This document shows positions 47,723-56,357 of a stretch of 64,000 nucleotides of DNA, piece by piece. The notes under the pieces were generated by a model. That model ran no database searches. It was not told where the DNA came from and saw nothing but the letters and a program-made list of their open reading frames with translations. Within the stretch, counting starts at the first letter, position 1, and each line of letters starts with the position of its first letter. This DNA comes from Candidatus Phelpsiimicrobium noxiivivens. GTDB lineage: Bacteria > Omnitrophota > Gorgyraeia > Velamenicoccales > Velamenicoccaceae. Both the position numbers and the translations under genes were made by a program. The stretch is taken from positions 1-64,000 of the forward strand of contig MNVR01000021.1 of assembly GCA_001873995.1 (NCBI GenBank), in the 5' to 3' direction.

Positions 47723-48478
47723 ATGGCAGCTATTTATTTGGAATTATCGGTCCGCGAAGATGTTGAGATCGGCAAAAGCCATCTTCTGCGAAAACAAAAT
47801 ATTGTGCCGTGCGTCGTATACGGGGAAGGAAAAACGACTCTTCCGTTAAAGATAGACAGAGGGCATCTGGTCAAGTTCATGCACGCCCATCATGGCGGCG
47901 AGAATATGGTCATTACGCTTAAGGTCTTGTCTTCTAAGAGCAATCCGGCCCAGGAAAAAGCTGTTTTGATCAAAGAGATACAGAAGCATCCGGTGAGCGG
48001 TGATATTCTTCATGTTGATTTTAACGAGATATCCTTGACGAAGCGTATTGTTGTGAAAGTCCCTGTTTTAGGCAAAGGCGAGCCCGTAGGCGTTAAGCAG
48101 GAAGGCGGCTCGTTAGAGCATATCCTCTGGGAAGTAGAGGTGGAGTGTCTGCCTACGCAGATCCCTGAAAAATTAGAAATAGATGTAACGAATTTAAAGA
48201 TCGGTGATTCTATCACGGTTAAAGATCTTGTCGCGCCGGAAGGCGTAGTAATAAAACACGATGTTGAGGCATTGGTCTTTGTCGTTATGGCTCCCATGAA
48301 AGTGGAAGAGGTTGTTTCTGCTGAAGCAGCCGCTGGCGCTGAAGGCGCGGCCGGAGCGGAACCTGAAGTGATCAAGAAAGAAAAGAAACTCGTAGAAGGC
48401 GAAGAAGAAGCCAAGCCAAAAGATGAAGCCAAGGAGAAGGGCGGATCTAAAGGCAAAGGTGAACCCAAAGGCAAGTGA
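47723..48478 (+). CDS. rplY: 50S ribosomal protein bL25 (CTC family)
   Basis: The 251-residue protein has a bL25 N-terminal 5S rRNA-binding domain (VREDVEIGKSHLLRKQNIVP, VVYGEGKTTLPLKI) and the CTC-type C-terminal domain (LGKGEPVGVKQEGGSLEHIL, EIDVTNLKIGDSITV). It has a low-complexity alanine/glutamate/lysine tail. The long form is typical of most bacteria other than enterics. ATG 47723 follows AAGGAG; the ATG at 47690 lies inside the leader. It overlaps pth. Confidence 0.94.
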   Translation: MAAIYLELSVREDVEIGKSHLLRKQNIVPCVVYGEGKTTLPLKIDRGHLVKFMHAHHGGENMVITLKVLSSKSNPAQEKAVLIKEIQKHPVSGDILHVDFNEISLTKRIVVKVPVLGKGEPVGVKQEGGSLEHILWEVEVECLPTQIPEKLEIDVTNLKIGDSITVKDLVAPEGVVIKHDVEALVFVVMAPMKVEEVVSAEAAAGAEGAAGAEPEVIKKEKKLVEGEEEAKPKDEAKEKGGSKGKGEPKGK

Positions 48479-49050
48479 AATTAATTATCGGATTAGGTAA
48501 TCCCGGCGTTTCTTATAAAGCTACGCGCCATAACGCTGGAGCGATGGCTGTTGAGAGGCTGGCAAAGAAAGAAAAGCTTGTTTTTAAGTTGGACCGTTCT
48601 TTTAAAAGTTATATTGCCTCCGGAAAGATAAGCGGTGAATCTGTTTGCCTGGCGCTTCCGCAGACTTTTATGAACCTTTCGGGAGAGGCGGTTGAGGCGC
48701 TGGTAAAAAAGAGGCGTATAGACTATCAGGATGTCTTAGTCGTGTATGATGATGTCAACCTTCTTTTAGGCCAGATCAAGGCCAAGCCCAAGGGCAGCGA
48801 CGGCGGCCACCACGGGCTGGCTTCTGTTATTGAAAAACTTGGGGTTAATGATATTCCGCGTTTAAGATTGGGTATAGGCTGTCAGGGCCTCAGGGGTGAT
48901 CTGACGGGCCACGTGTTGTCAAAGTTTGAAAAGGGAGAAACTGATATTATTGAAGGTATATTGGATAAGGCCTCAGAGGCTATGAAGACCTGGATATTGG
49001 AAGGCATGGATAAATGCATGAATGCTTGCAATACAAAAACTAAATGTTAG
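48475..49050 (+). CDS. pth: peptidyl-tRNA hydrolase
   Basis: The 191-residue enzyme has LIIGLGNPGVSYKATRHNAG (with the catalytic histidine of RHN), FMNLSGEAV, VYDDVNLLLGQIKAKPKGSD and GGHHGLASVIEKLG. It releases peptides from stalled peptidyl-tRNA. GTG 48475 overlaps the rplY stop by four bases, the classic rplY-pth order. Confidence 0.94.
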   Translation: MKLIIGLGNPGVSYKATRHNAGAMAVERLAKKEKLVFKLDRSFKSYIASGKISGESVCLALPQTFMNLSGEAVEALVKKRRIDYQDVLVVYDDVNLLLGQIKAKPKGSDGGHHGLASVIEKLGVNDIPRLRLGIGCQGLRGDLTGHVLSKFEKGETDIIEGILDKASEAMKTWILEGMDKCMNACNTKTKC

Positions 49051-49060
49051 AGAGGAGCTT

Positions 49061-49390
49061 ATGTTAAGTATGAAAAAGTATGAAGCGATGTTTATTATTA
49101 AGCCGGACTTAAAAGACGAAGAGAAGGCTTCTGTTATGAAGAGTATCAAGGAACAGATATCAAAACAACAGGGGAACATTACGCAGGACCAGATATGGGC
49201 TGAAAAAAGAAAGTTGGCGTATGACCTTTTTCCCATTGGCGGCGGCACAAGATTTAAAGAGGGGATGTATTATCTGGTAAATTTTGATAGCAATCCTTTG
49301 GCCATTACTACGCTTAAAACGAACTATAATCTTAACGAAAATGTTTTAAGATTTTTGATATTAAAGTTAGAAGATAAGAAAAAAGTTTAG
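49061..49390 (+). CDS. rpsF: 30S ribosomal protein bS6
   Basis: The 109-residue protein has KKYEAMFIIKPDLKDEEKAS, the IWAEKRKLAYDL segment and YYLVNFDSNP, matching bS6. GAGGAG lies just before ATG 49061; ATG 49070 is an alternative. It begins the rpsF-ssb-rpsR-rplI-dnaB group conserved in many bacteria. Confidence 0.92.
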   Translation: MLSMKKYEAMFIIKPDLKDEEKASVMKSIKEQISKQQGNITQDQIWAEKRKLAYDLFPIGGGTRFKEGMYYLVNFDSNPLAITTLKTNYNLNENVLRFLILKLEDKKKV

Positions 49391-49399
49391 GGGGTTGTT

Positions 49400-49858
49400 A
49401 TGGCGAATTTGAACAAAGTTCTTCTTATCGGCAATCTGACACGTGACCCGGAATTGCGCTATACGCCGGGTGGGACGGCTGTTGTAAATCTACGTATGGC
49501 TACGAACCGCCGCTATAAAGATAAGGCGGGCGAGGCCAAGCAGGATGTATGTTATATGACAGTGGTAGCTTGGGATAAGCAGGCTGAGGTGTGTAATCAG
49601 TATCTTCATAAAGGAAGCCCGCTTTTTGTGGAAGGCCGGCTTCAATCAAGGTCATGGGATGGGCCGGACGGCAAAAAGAGATCAGTCCTTGAGATCCGCG
49701 CTGAAAGAGTGCAATTTTTGGGCGCGCCTTCGTCAAAGGCTAACGCGGCCCCTGAAGACCATGCCGCTGTGAAGGAAGAAAAAGCGGCAGATGATGTTAT
49801 AAGCACCGGCCCCGATGAGGTGACGTGGGGCCAGGATGCGGCAGAGGGCGCGGGCTAA
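49400..49858 (+). CDS. ssb: single-stranded DNA-binding protein
   Basis: The 152-residue protein has an OB fold (LNKVLLIGNLTRDPELRYTP, VVNLRMATNRRYKD, FVEGRLQSRSWDGPDGKKRS) and an acidic disordered tail. The tail ends TWGQDAAEGAG rather than the usual DDDIPF-like tip, so the standard partner-binding end is missing or altered. GGGGG lies nine bases before the ATG. Confidence 0.93.
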   Translation: MANLNKVLLIGNLTRDPELRYTPGGTAVVNLRMATNRRYKDKAGEAKQDVCYMTVVAWDKQAEVCNQYLHKGSPLFVEGRLQSRSWDGPDGKKRSVLEIRAERVQFLGAPSSKANAAPEDHAAVKEEKAADDVISTGPDEVTWGQDAAEGAG

Positions 49859-49910
49859 CTTTGGAAGGAATAAAAACCTACAGTATGCAACCTGCCTGCT
49901 GGTAGGCAGG
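49858..49910 (+). promoter_or_regulatory. family-1 leader fragment plus GC palindrome upstream of rpsR
   Basis: TTTGGAAGGAATAAAAACCT (from 49858) and ACAGTATGCAA match the 3-prime core domain of family-1 leaders. The long hairpin and the 5-prime CCTTG are absent; ssb coding sequence lies there instead. The expected CAAGGAG end is replaced by the palindrome CCTGCCTGCTGGTAGGCAGG (49891-49910) and GAGTTAAG. Confidence 0.55.
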
Positions 49911-49932
49911 AGTTAAGAAAGGAAATTAAATC

Positions 49933-50325
49933 ATGTTTCAGAAGAATAGTCGTAGCAGCAGTAGTAGCAGTCATGGAAGGGCCGGCGGCGGTGGTTTTGG
50001 CGGAGGAAAATTCGGCGGTAGATCAGGAGGCAAGAGCGGCGGAAAATTTGGCAGTAAGTTCGGCGGTAAGTTCGATGGCAGGCGAAGAGAGAAAAAAGAT
50101 GACGTGCTTATGGCGCGCTTCAGAAAAAAGACATGCCGTTTCTGCGAAGAAAAAGTGATCGCGTTAGATTACAAAGATCTAAAAAGGACGGAGCGTTTGG
50201 TCAGCGAGAGAGGCAAGATGCTTTCTCGCCGCGTAACGGGTGTCTGCGCCAAGCATCAGAGGATGGTTGAAGAATCGATCAAGAGAGCAAGGTTCATGGC
50301 ATTGCTGCCGTTCTTAAAAAAGTAG
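49933..50325 (+). CDS. rpsR: 30S ribosomal protein bS18 with a long glycine-rich N-terminal extension
   Basis: The C-terminal 75 or so residues are bS18: KKTCRFCEEKVIALDYKDLK, RRVTGVCAKHQRMV, KRARFMALLPFLKK. About 55 extra residues precede them, serine-rich and then repeating FGGGKFGG/SGGKFG-type units. Ordinary bS18 is about 75-90 residues. AAAGGAAA-type sequence (49918 onwards) provides the ribosome site for ATG 49933. No internal start with a good ribosome site was seen, so the extension seems real. Confidence 0.9.
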   Translation: MFQKNSRSSSSSSHGRAGGGGFGGGKFGGRSGGKSGGKFGSKFGGKFDGRRREKKDDVLMARFRKKTCRFCEEKVIALDYKDLKRTERLVSERGKMLSRRVTGVCAKHQRMVEESIKRARFMALLPFLKK

Positions 50326-50345
50326 TTAAATGACAACGTAAGTTG

Positions 50346-50403
50346 ACACCCGGCGCTAATCGGAATCGCGCCGGTGTTGTGTTTTTTACACAAGGGGTGC
50401 ATC
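50346..50403 (+). promoter_or_regulatory. family-2 RNA leader of rplI
   Basis: ACAC-C-CGGCGC (50346-50356) pairs with GCGCCG-GTGT, again with one bulged C. TTGTGT / ACACAA follows and abuts AAGGGG. Compared with the rplY copy, the C-G pairs of the stem are exchanged on both strands. Confidence 0.75.
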
Positions 50404-50850
50404 ATGCTTAAAGTAATTTTAAGAGAAGATGTAGCGGGCTTCGGAAAAGCCGGAGAGGTTAAGCAGGTAAAAGACGGTTTCGCGAGAAATTTTCTTTTTC
50501 CAAGGAAGCTGGCTTTGGCCGCTTCTGATGAGACTTTAAAACAGATAGAGCTGAACCAGAATAAGAAAAAGGCCAAAAAAGAGCTTGAGACAAAAAAGGC
50601 GCAAGAGGCTGCTCTCAGGTTGGCTGGTCTCTCGGTAACGATCACCGCTGAGGTGAATGAGGAAGAAAAACTTTATGGCAGCCTGAACGCCTCAGATATT
50701 GCCGCGGCCATAGCTGCTGAAGGCGTTGAAGTCAATAAGAAGGCGATAGTATTGGAGACACCCATAAAAGAGCTGGGTATTTACGATGTAGAGGTAAGGC
50801 TTCATCCCGAAGTGATTTCCAAGATCAAGGTCTGGGTCGTTAAGAAATAG
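50404..50850 (+). CDS. rplI: 50S ribosomal protein bL9
   Basis: The 148-residue protein has MLKVILREDVAGFGKAGEVK and VKDGFARNFLFPRKLALAAS, then a long central helix and a C-terminal domain with LYGSLNASDIAAAI and LHPEVISKIKVWVVKK. ATG 50404 is selected by the AAGGGG of the leader; the longer frame from 50374 lies inside the leader hairpin. Confidence 0.95.
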   Translation: MLKVILREDVAGFGKAGEVKQVKDGFARNFLFPRKLALAASDETLKQIELNQNKKKAKKELETKKAQEAALRLAGLSVTITAEVNEEEKLYGSLNASDIAAAIAAEGVEVNKKAIVLETPIKELGIYDVEVRLHPEVISKIKVWVVKK

Positions 50851-50855
50851 GTAAT

Positions 50856-52259
50856 ATGAAGAGGAATCTGAAACGTTCGGATAAAGAGGCTTCCGCGCTT
50901 GGCCTTTCTTTGGAAAAACTTCCTCCGCAGAACATAGAGGCAGAGATGGCTGTTTTGGGCTCTATGCTCATAGAGGAAGATGCTATCTCTTTAGTCCTTG
51001 AGATCCTGAGTGAAGACGATTTTTATAAGGACAGTCACCGCAAGATATTTTTAGGCATCGTTTCTCTTTACGACTCGCGCAAGGCTGTTGACCTTATCAC
51101 GCTGGTAGAGAAACTTAGATCTGACGGTGTGCTTGAAGAAGTTGGCGGCGCCAGTTATCTGACAGGCCTGACCAATGTCGTGCCTACAGCGGCTAACATC
51201 CTGCACTATGCCAAGATAGTCAAAGAAAAAAATATTTTAAGAAAGCTTATCCATAATGCTACTCAGATAGTCACTGAAGCTTATGGGACAGACGAAGACG
51301 TCAATTCCGTGCTAGACCGCGCGGAAAAAATGATATTTAAGATATCTGATGACCGCATTGGCAAGGTTGGTTTCACTCCTATTAAAGAAGTTATAAAAGA
51401 CAGTATTGAGGCTATTGATAGGCTTTATCAGAATAAGGCTCATGTTACAGGAGTGGCGAGCGGTTTTACGGATTTTGATATTAAGACCGCCGGGCTTCAG
51501 CCATCGGACCTTATTATTATCGCGGGCCGACCTTCAATGGGAAAGAGCGCGTTTGCCATAAATATCGTAGAGCACGCCAGTATTAATGATAAGGTCCCTG
51601 TAGCTTTTTTCAGTCTTGAGATGTCAAAGGAACAATTGGTCCAGAGGTTGTTATGTTCTCACGCCAGAGTTGACGCCCATAAGGTGCGCACTGGTTATCT
51701 GTCAGCGCAGGACTGGCCTCTTCTGACCGCGGCAGCTGGCAAACTTTCTGAAGCGCCCATTTTTATAGATGATACAGCCGGTATTTCTGTCCTTGAGCTC
51801 CGCGCCAAGGCAAGGCGGCTTAAGTCTCACCATGATATTAAGCTTATCGTTTTAGATTATCTCCAGTTGATGCGAGGCGGGTCTAATATTGAAAACAGGC
51901 AGCAAGAGATCTCCGAGATCTCAAGGTCGCTTAAGGCGTTGGCAAGGGAATTAAATGTTCCGGTTATCGCGATAAGCCAGCTTTCGCGCGCCGTGGAAAG
52001 CCGCACTGACCATAGGCCGCAGCTCTCAGACTTAAGGGAGTCCGGAGCTATTGAACAAGACGCGGATGTTGTCGTACTTCTTATGCGTGAAGAGTATTAT
52101 AACGCGAATGAACAGAACAAAGGTTCAGCGGATGTCATCATCGCCAAACAGCGTAACGGCCCTGTGGGCACGGTCAAGCTTTCTTTTATAAAGGAATATA
52201 CGCGATTCGAGAATTTTGCTTTGTCTGAGGGCCAAAACTATGATGATGGCGGGCGTTAG
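50856..52259 (+). CDS. dnaB: replicative DNA helicase DnaB
   Basis: The 467-residue helicase has an N-terminal domain (PPQNIEAEMAVLGSMLIEED) and a RecA-like domain with Walker A AGRPSMGKSAFA (about 225). LIVLDYLQLMRGG, the ELNVPVIAISQLSRAVESR segment and DLRESGAIEQDADVV follow. It lies five bases after rplI in the usual order. No intein is present. Confidence 0.96.
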   Translation: MKRNLKRSDKEASALGLSLEKLPPQNIEAEMAVLGSMLIEEDAISLVLEILSEDDFYKDSHRKIFLGIVSLYDSRKAVDLITLVEKLRSDGVLEEVGGASYLTGLTNVVPTAANILHYAKIVKEKNILRKLIHNATQIVTEAYGTDEDVNSVLDRAEKMIFKISDDRIGKVGFTPIKEVIKDSIEAIDRLYQNKAHVTGVASGFTDFDIKTAGLQPSDLIIIAGRPSMGKSAFAINIVEHASINDKVPVAFFSLEMSKEQLVQRLLCSHARVDAHKVRTGYLSAQDWPLLTAAAGKLSEAPIFIDDTAGISVLELRAKARRLKSHHDIKLIVLDYLQLMRGGSNIENRQQEISEISRSLKALARELNVPVIAISQLSRAVESRTDHRPQLSDLRESGAIEQDADVVVLLMREEYYNANEQNKGSADVIIAKQRNGPVGTVKLSFIKEYTRFENFALSEGQNYDDGGR

Positions 52260-52275
52260 CAGCTGTATGTTTGTG

Positions 52276-52304
52276 TTGACTTTGGGTTTTGGCTGCTTTA
52301 TAAT
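52276..52304 (+). promoter_or_regulatory. bamA promoter
   Basis: TTGACT (52276-52281), 17-base spacer, TATAAT (52299-52304). The ATG follows 11 bases later with no ribosome site, so the leader should be about five bases. Confidence 0.7.
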
Positions 52305-52315
52305 TAAAAAATAAT

Positions 52316-54640
52316 ATGACACAAAAAAATAGTTATCCTATTGCCTGCCTGTTCGCTTTATTCCTTGTTTCTTCTTCCGTTGTTTTCGCGCAAAATGAAG
52401 AGCCTGCGAAAGATACGCAAATTCAAAAAGAAGTAAAGGTTATTGAAGTCACGGGTAATAAAGCGATAAGCACGCCTACTATTATGGCCAAGATCAAGAC
52501 GCGCGTTGGCCAGCCTTACTACGCGCAGGCCTCGCGGGATGACATCAAGAGACTATACGAAACCGGCTTCTTCTCTGATATTACCTTAAGCCTGGTAGAT
52601 CATGAAGGCGGGCTTAAGGTCATTTTTAAAGTTGAAGAAAGGCCGGTCATTGAAGAGATCAGGATAGAAGGCAATCGTAAAGTCGCCCGCGGTATACTTA
52701 CGCATAAGCTCAAGTCGAAAATGGGGCAATATCTGAACTTGGCACTTTTGAAAGAAGATGTAGCCGCCTTTAAGAAAGAGTATGAGAGGCACGGCCTTTT
52801 GGATGTTTCAATTGAGCATACCATAGATACAGATCCTAAAACGAATAAAACTAAGATCGTGATACTGATCGTTGAAGGCAGGCAGGTAAAAATACGTAAA
52901 ATATACATAGACAACAACTTTCGTTTCTCAGATAAAAAGGTCATAAGTCTGATAAAGACAAGAACAGTAGGGTTCCTGCGCGCCGGTTTCTTTAAAGAAG
53001 ACCAGTTCAGTGATGATCTTGAGCGCATTAAGGCATTTTATCTTAAGAATGGTTATCTTGATGCCAAGGTAGACTACAGGATAGATTATGATACTAAAAA
53101 AAATATATACTTACGTATTTTGATAGAAGAAGGCAAGCAGTATACAGTAGGCAGTATTGCTATAAGAGGTTATGAGAAGTTTTCCGAGTCAGAGGTCAGG
53201 GATAGTCTCAATGCTTGTTTGCCGGGCGGCGTGTTCACCTATGACGCGTTAAAGGAGGATGTTGCCAATATACAGGGATTTTATTTCGGTAAGGGATATA
53301 TATTCGCGCAGGTGAAAGAGTCAACAGCATTGGATTCAGCGTCTGGCAAAGTGAATATCAGCTATTCTCTGGAAGAGAACCAAGAGGCTTATGTGGATCG
53401 TATTGAGATACGTGGTAATTTAAAAACGCAGGATAAAGTTATTCGTCGTGAGTTAAGGATAAGGCCTGGTGAGAAGTTTGACGGCGGTAAGCTTAAACGC
53501 AGTAAAGAGCGGCTTTACAACCTGGGATTTTTTGAAGAGGTAAATTATGATACCTCTCAGGGCACGGAAGTCAATCAGCGAAATCTCATCGTTGACGTGA
53601 AAGAAGCGAAAACAGGGTCTTTTAGCTTTGGCGGCGGTTATAGTTCCATAGATCAGTTCGTCGGGTTTGTTGAGGTAGAGCAGAAGAACTTTGACTGGAG
53701 AAATTGGAACACATTTACCGGCGCCGGACAGGATGTCAAGGCGCGCGCTGATATGGGATCTGTCAGGCAGAACTTTGAGCTGAGTTTTACAGAGCCCTGG
53801 ATGTTTGACCATCCCGTAGCTGGAGGTTTTGATCTTTATAAACGCGTGCATGATAAAAATAGTGATGTTGGGTATGGTTATGTAGAAGATAGGACGGGCG
53901 GCGACTTAAGATTAAGCAAGGAGTTCACGGAATATGTAAAGGGAGGCGCGTCTTATCGTATTGAACAAGTTGATATATCGGATGTCGCGTCAACGGCTAC
54001 GCAAGACCTTAAGGATGAGCAAGGCAAAAAACTTATAAGCTCTGTTGAGTTTTTCTTAACGCGCGATACTACGGATAACGTCTTTAATCCTACGAGGGGC
54101 ACCGTTATAAGTGGTTCTTATGAAATAGCCGGAGGGCCTTTCGCGGGGGATAAAGATTTTAATAAATTATTTTCCCTGGTTTCGCAATACGTGCCTGTGT
54201 TTGGCAAAGGTGTATTGCAGTTTGAGCTAAGGGCCGGCGTTATGCAGGCCTTCGGCGATAGTGATAAAGTACCTATTTATGAAAGATTCTATGCTGGTGG
54301 AGCTAATACTATAAGAGGCTATGAAGAAAGAAGTGTCGGCCCTATTGACCATAATACTAATGATCCGTTAGGAGGAGAATCTCTGATCGTAGGAAATATA
54401 GAATATACCGTGCCGTTATTGGAGTTTGTCAAGGGAGCGCTTTTTATTGATAGCGGGAACGTATGGTCCAAGGCTCAGGATATAGGCGACGGGGGTTTTA
54501 AAACGGGTGTTGGATTTGGCGTGCGTATTAAGACGCCCATAGGCCCGCTTAAACTTGATTATGGTATTCCTATGGAAATACAACCCGGTAAAAATAAAAG
54601 AGAAGGAAGATTCCATTTTAGCATGAGCCATGGATTCTAA
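52316..54640 (+). CDS. bamA: outer-membrane protein assembly factor BamA
   Basis: The 774-residue protein has a signal peptide (NSYPIACLFALFLVSSSVVF, then AQNEE) and five POTRA domains. Recognisable parts are VIEVTGNKAISTPTIMAKIK, IEEIRIEGNRKVARGILTHK and VDRIEIRGNLKTQDKVIRRE. A 16-strand barrel with YERFYAGGANTIRGYEERSV (the VRGF/Y-type lid motif) ends in RFHFSMSHGF with the terminal Phe. It inserts beta-barrel proteins into the outer membrane. It heads the operon with skp and the lipid A genes. Confidence 0.95.
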   Translation: MTQKNSYPIACLFALFLVSSSVVFAQNEEPAKDTQIQKEVKVIEVTGNKAISTPTIMAKIKTRVGQPYYAQASRDDIKRLYETGFFSDITLSLVDHEGGLKVIFKVEERPVIEEIRIEGNRKVARGILTHKLKSKMGQYLNLALLKEDVAAFKKEYERHGLLDVSIEHTIDTDPKTNKTKIVILIVEGRQVKIRKIYIDNNFRFSDKKVISLIKTRTVGFLRAGFFKEDQFSDDLERIKAFYLKNGYLDAKVDYRIDYDTKKNIYLRILIEEGKQYTVGSIAIRGYEKFSESEVRDSLNACLPGGVFTYDALKEDVANIQGFYFGKGYIFAQVKESTALDSASGKVNISYSLEENQEAYVDRIEIRGNLKTQDKVIRRELRIRPGEKFDGGKLKRSKERLYNLGFFEEVNYDTSQGTEVNQRNLIVDVKEAKTGSFSFGGGYSSIDQFVGFVEVEQKNFDWRNWNTFTGAGQDVKARADMGSVRQNFELSFTEPWMFDHPVAGGFDLYKRVHDKNSDVGYGYVEDRTGGDLRLSKEFTEYVKGGASYRIEQVDISDVASTATQDLKDEQGKKLISSVEFFLTRDTTDNVFNPTRGTVISGSYEIAGGPFAGDKDFNKLFSLVSQYVPVFGKGVLQFELRAGVMQAFGDSDKVPIYERFYAGGANTIRGYEERSVGPIDHNTNDPLGGESLIVGNIEYTVPLLEFVKGALFIDSGNVWSKAQDIGDGGFKTGVGFGVRIKTPIGPLKLDYGIPMEIQPGKNKREGRFHFSMSHGF

Positions 54641-54663
54641 TCTAAGATAAGAAGTACCAGAAA

Positions 54664-54766
54664 CACCTGGCCATTATGGACACCCCGCGCTAATTTGAAT
54701 TGCGCGGGTGTGCGCTCGGTAGCGTAAATTAGGCCAGTGTTGTGTCTGCACACAAGGAGGAGTCAG
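54664..54766 (+). promoter_or_regulatory. family-2 RNA leader of skp, with a nested second copy
   Basis: An outer stem CAC-C-TGGCC (54664 onwards) / GGCCA-GTG encloses a complete inner element ACAC-C-CCGCGC / GCGCGG-GTGT (54680-54711) with tip AAT-TTGA-ATT. The TTGTGT / ACACAA hairpin and CAAGGAGG then follow. Both stems keep the bulged C. It is the clearest case of one copy sitting in the loop of another. Confidence 0.7.
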
Positions 54767-55306
54767 ATGTTCAAGAGAAGCGTGGTTTTGTCAGTGGTAA
54801 TATTGTTTTTAGCGATCTTTGGGCTTTCATTGAATGCCTATGCCGCGGGTAAGATGGGTTATGTTGACCTATCGTCTACTTTTGACAAGTATGAGAAGAC
54901 GAAAGTCTATGATGACGCCCTTTCTTCAGTTCAGAGCGTTAAGGAGAAAGAGTTAGAGCAGTTATCCAACGAAATAAAAGCTTTGGAAGATAAGATGTCT
55001 TTATTGAGCGAAAAAGAGAAGACGGCTAAAGGCCAGGAGCTGGAAGGTAAGAAAAAGCAATTGACCCAGATGAGCCAACAGGTAGCTTTGGACTTAAGAA
55101 AAGAGCGCGACGAGAAGCTCAAGGAGATCCTTCAGGATATAGAAAAGGTCGTTCAGTCTTACGCTCAGAAGAATGGTTATGATTTTATTTTTAATGACAG
55201 AGTACTTTTATATGGCGCGGCAAACGCGGACGTCACGCAGGATATCGTAGATCTATTGAACGGCGGATATAAGAATAAGCCCGCGGGAAAAGCCGGCAAA
55301 AAGTAA
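54767..55306 (+). CDS. OmpH/Skp-like periplasmic chaperone
   Basis: The 179-residue protein has a signal peptide (SVVLSVVILFLAIFGLSLNA, then YAAGK) and GKMGYVDLSSTFDKYEKTK. Two long coiled-coil tentacles (about 50-130) and a closing YAQKNGYDFIFND strand complete it. Skp holds unfolded outer-membrane proteins for BamA, encoded just upstream. ATG 54767 follows CAAGGAGG; the GTG at 54737 is inside the leader. Confidence 0.9.
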   Translation: MFKRSVVLSVVILFLAIFGLSLNAYAAGKMGYVDLSSTFDKYEKTKVYDDALSSVQSVKEKELEQLSNEIKALEDKMSLLSEKEKTAKGQELEGKKKQLTQMSQQVALDLRKERDEKLKEILQDIEKVVQSYAQKNGYDFIFNDRVLLYGAANADVTQDIVDLLNGGYKNKPAGKAGKK

Positions 55307-55311
55307 GATAG

Positions 55312-56355
55312 ATGGAAAAGACTTTAAGGGAGCTCGCCTTGCTTGTCGGTGGGCAGATTGTAGGCGATCCGGAGATCAAGATCAGCGGCGTTAGCGGGAT
55401 CAGGGAAGCTAAAAAAGGCGATATAACTTTTTTAGCTAACCGCCGCTATATGTCACTTATAAATGAAACAGAGGCGAGCGCGATCATAATGCCTCTGGAT
55501 ATTGGATCCGCTTCTAAGCCTATCATTAAGGTACAAGACCCGTCTTTCGTGTTTGCTCAGATCGTAGCTATTATGCATCCCGTAAAGCTCAAACACCCAG
55601 AGGGGATCCATAAGACAGCGGTTATCGCTAAGAGCGCAAAGCTAGGAAAAGGCGTTGCTATCGGCGCGTACGCGGTCATTGAAGATGGAGCGGAAATAGG
55701 TGAAGGCACCATTATTTACGCGGGTTGTTACGTTGGAGGCAAAGTCAAGATAGGCGAAGGATGTATTTTTTACGCCAATGTTTCTATCAGAGAAAGAGTA
55801 TTAATAGGCAACCGTGTTTTTATCCAGAGCGGCGCGGTTATCGGATCGGAAGGATTTGGTTATGCTAATGTCGCAGGTAAACATCGTCTTATACCACAGG
55901 TTGGAACTGTAGTCATTGAAGATGATGTGGAGATAGGCGCTAATGTTACTATTGACCGCGCGCGTTTTGACAAGACCCTTATTGGCAAAGGGACCAAGAT
56001 CGATAATCTCGTGCAGATAGCTCATAATGTCGTCATCGGCGCAAACAGTATTATTGTGGCGCAGGCCGGCATATCCGGTTCTACGCGCGTAGGCAATAAT
56101 GTGACTATAGCCGGGCAGGCAGGCCTTGTGGGGCACATTGAGATAGGCGATGGGGCTATTTTAGCGGCCCAGGCAGGCATAACGAAATCTGTGCCGCCTA
56201 ACACTTTTGTTTCAGGTTATCCGGCAAGGCCTCATAATGAGGCGATGCGTATTTACGCGGCTATGACCGGTTTGCCTGAGTTGGTCAAAACTGTTCGTGA
56301 GTTGAAAAATAAAATTAAAGAATTAGAAGAGCGGGTCAATAAGCAGGGGAGATAA
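55312..56355 (+). CDS. lpxD: UDP-3-O-acylglucosamine N-acyltransferase LpxD
   Basis: The 347-residue enzyme has an N-terminal uridine-binding domain ([20 protein letters not shown]), then a hexapeptide beta-helix. The segments [20 protein letters not shown] and [20 protein letters not shown] carry the catalytic histidine. It adds the second acyl chain in lipid A synthesis. It continues the bamA-skp-lpx operon. Confidence 0.95.
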   Translation: MEKTLRELALLVGGQIVGDPEIKISGVSGIREAKKGDITFLANRRYMSLINETEASAIIMPLDIGSASKPIIKVQDPSFVFAQIVAIMHPVKLKHPEGIHKTAVIAKSAKLGKGVAIGAYAVIEDGAEIGEGTIIYAGCYVGGKVKIGEGCIFYANVSIRERVLIGNRVFIQSGAVIGSEGFGYANVAGKHRLIPQVGTVVIEDDVEIGANVTIDRARFDKTLIGKGTKIDNLVQIAHNVVIGANSIIVAQAGISGSTRVGNNVTIAGQAGLVGHIEIGDGAILAAQAGITKSVPPNTFVSGYPARPHNEAMRIYAAMTGLPELVKTVRELKNKIKELEERVNKQGR

Positions 56356-56357
56356 AA

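Noticed and set aside
48010-48474. Minus-strand frame of 154 codons opposite rplY
   Set aside because: It arises from the low-complexity Ala/Glu/Lys coding bias of the rplY tail and has no ribosome site or domain.
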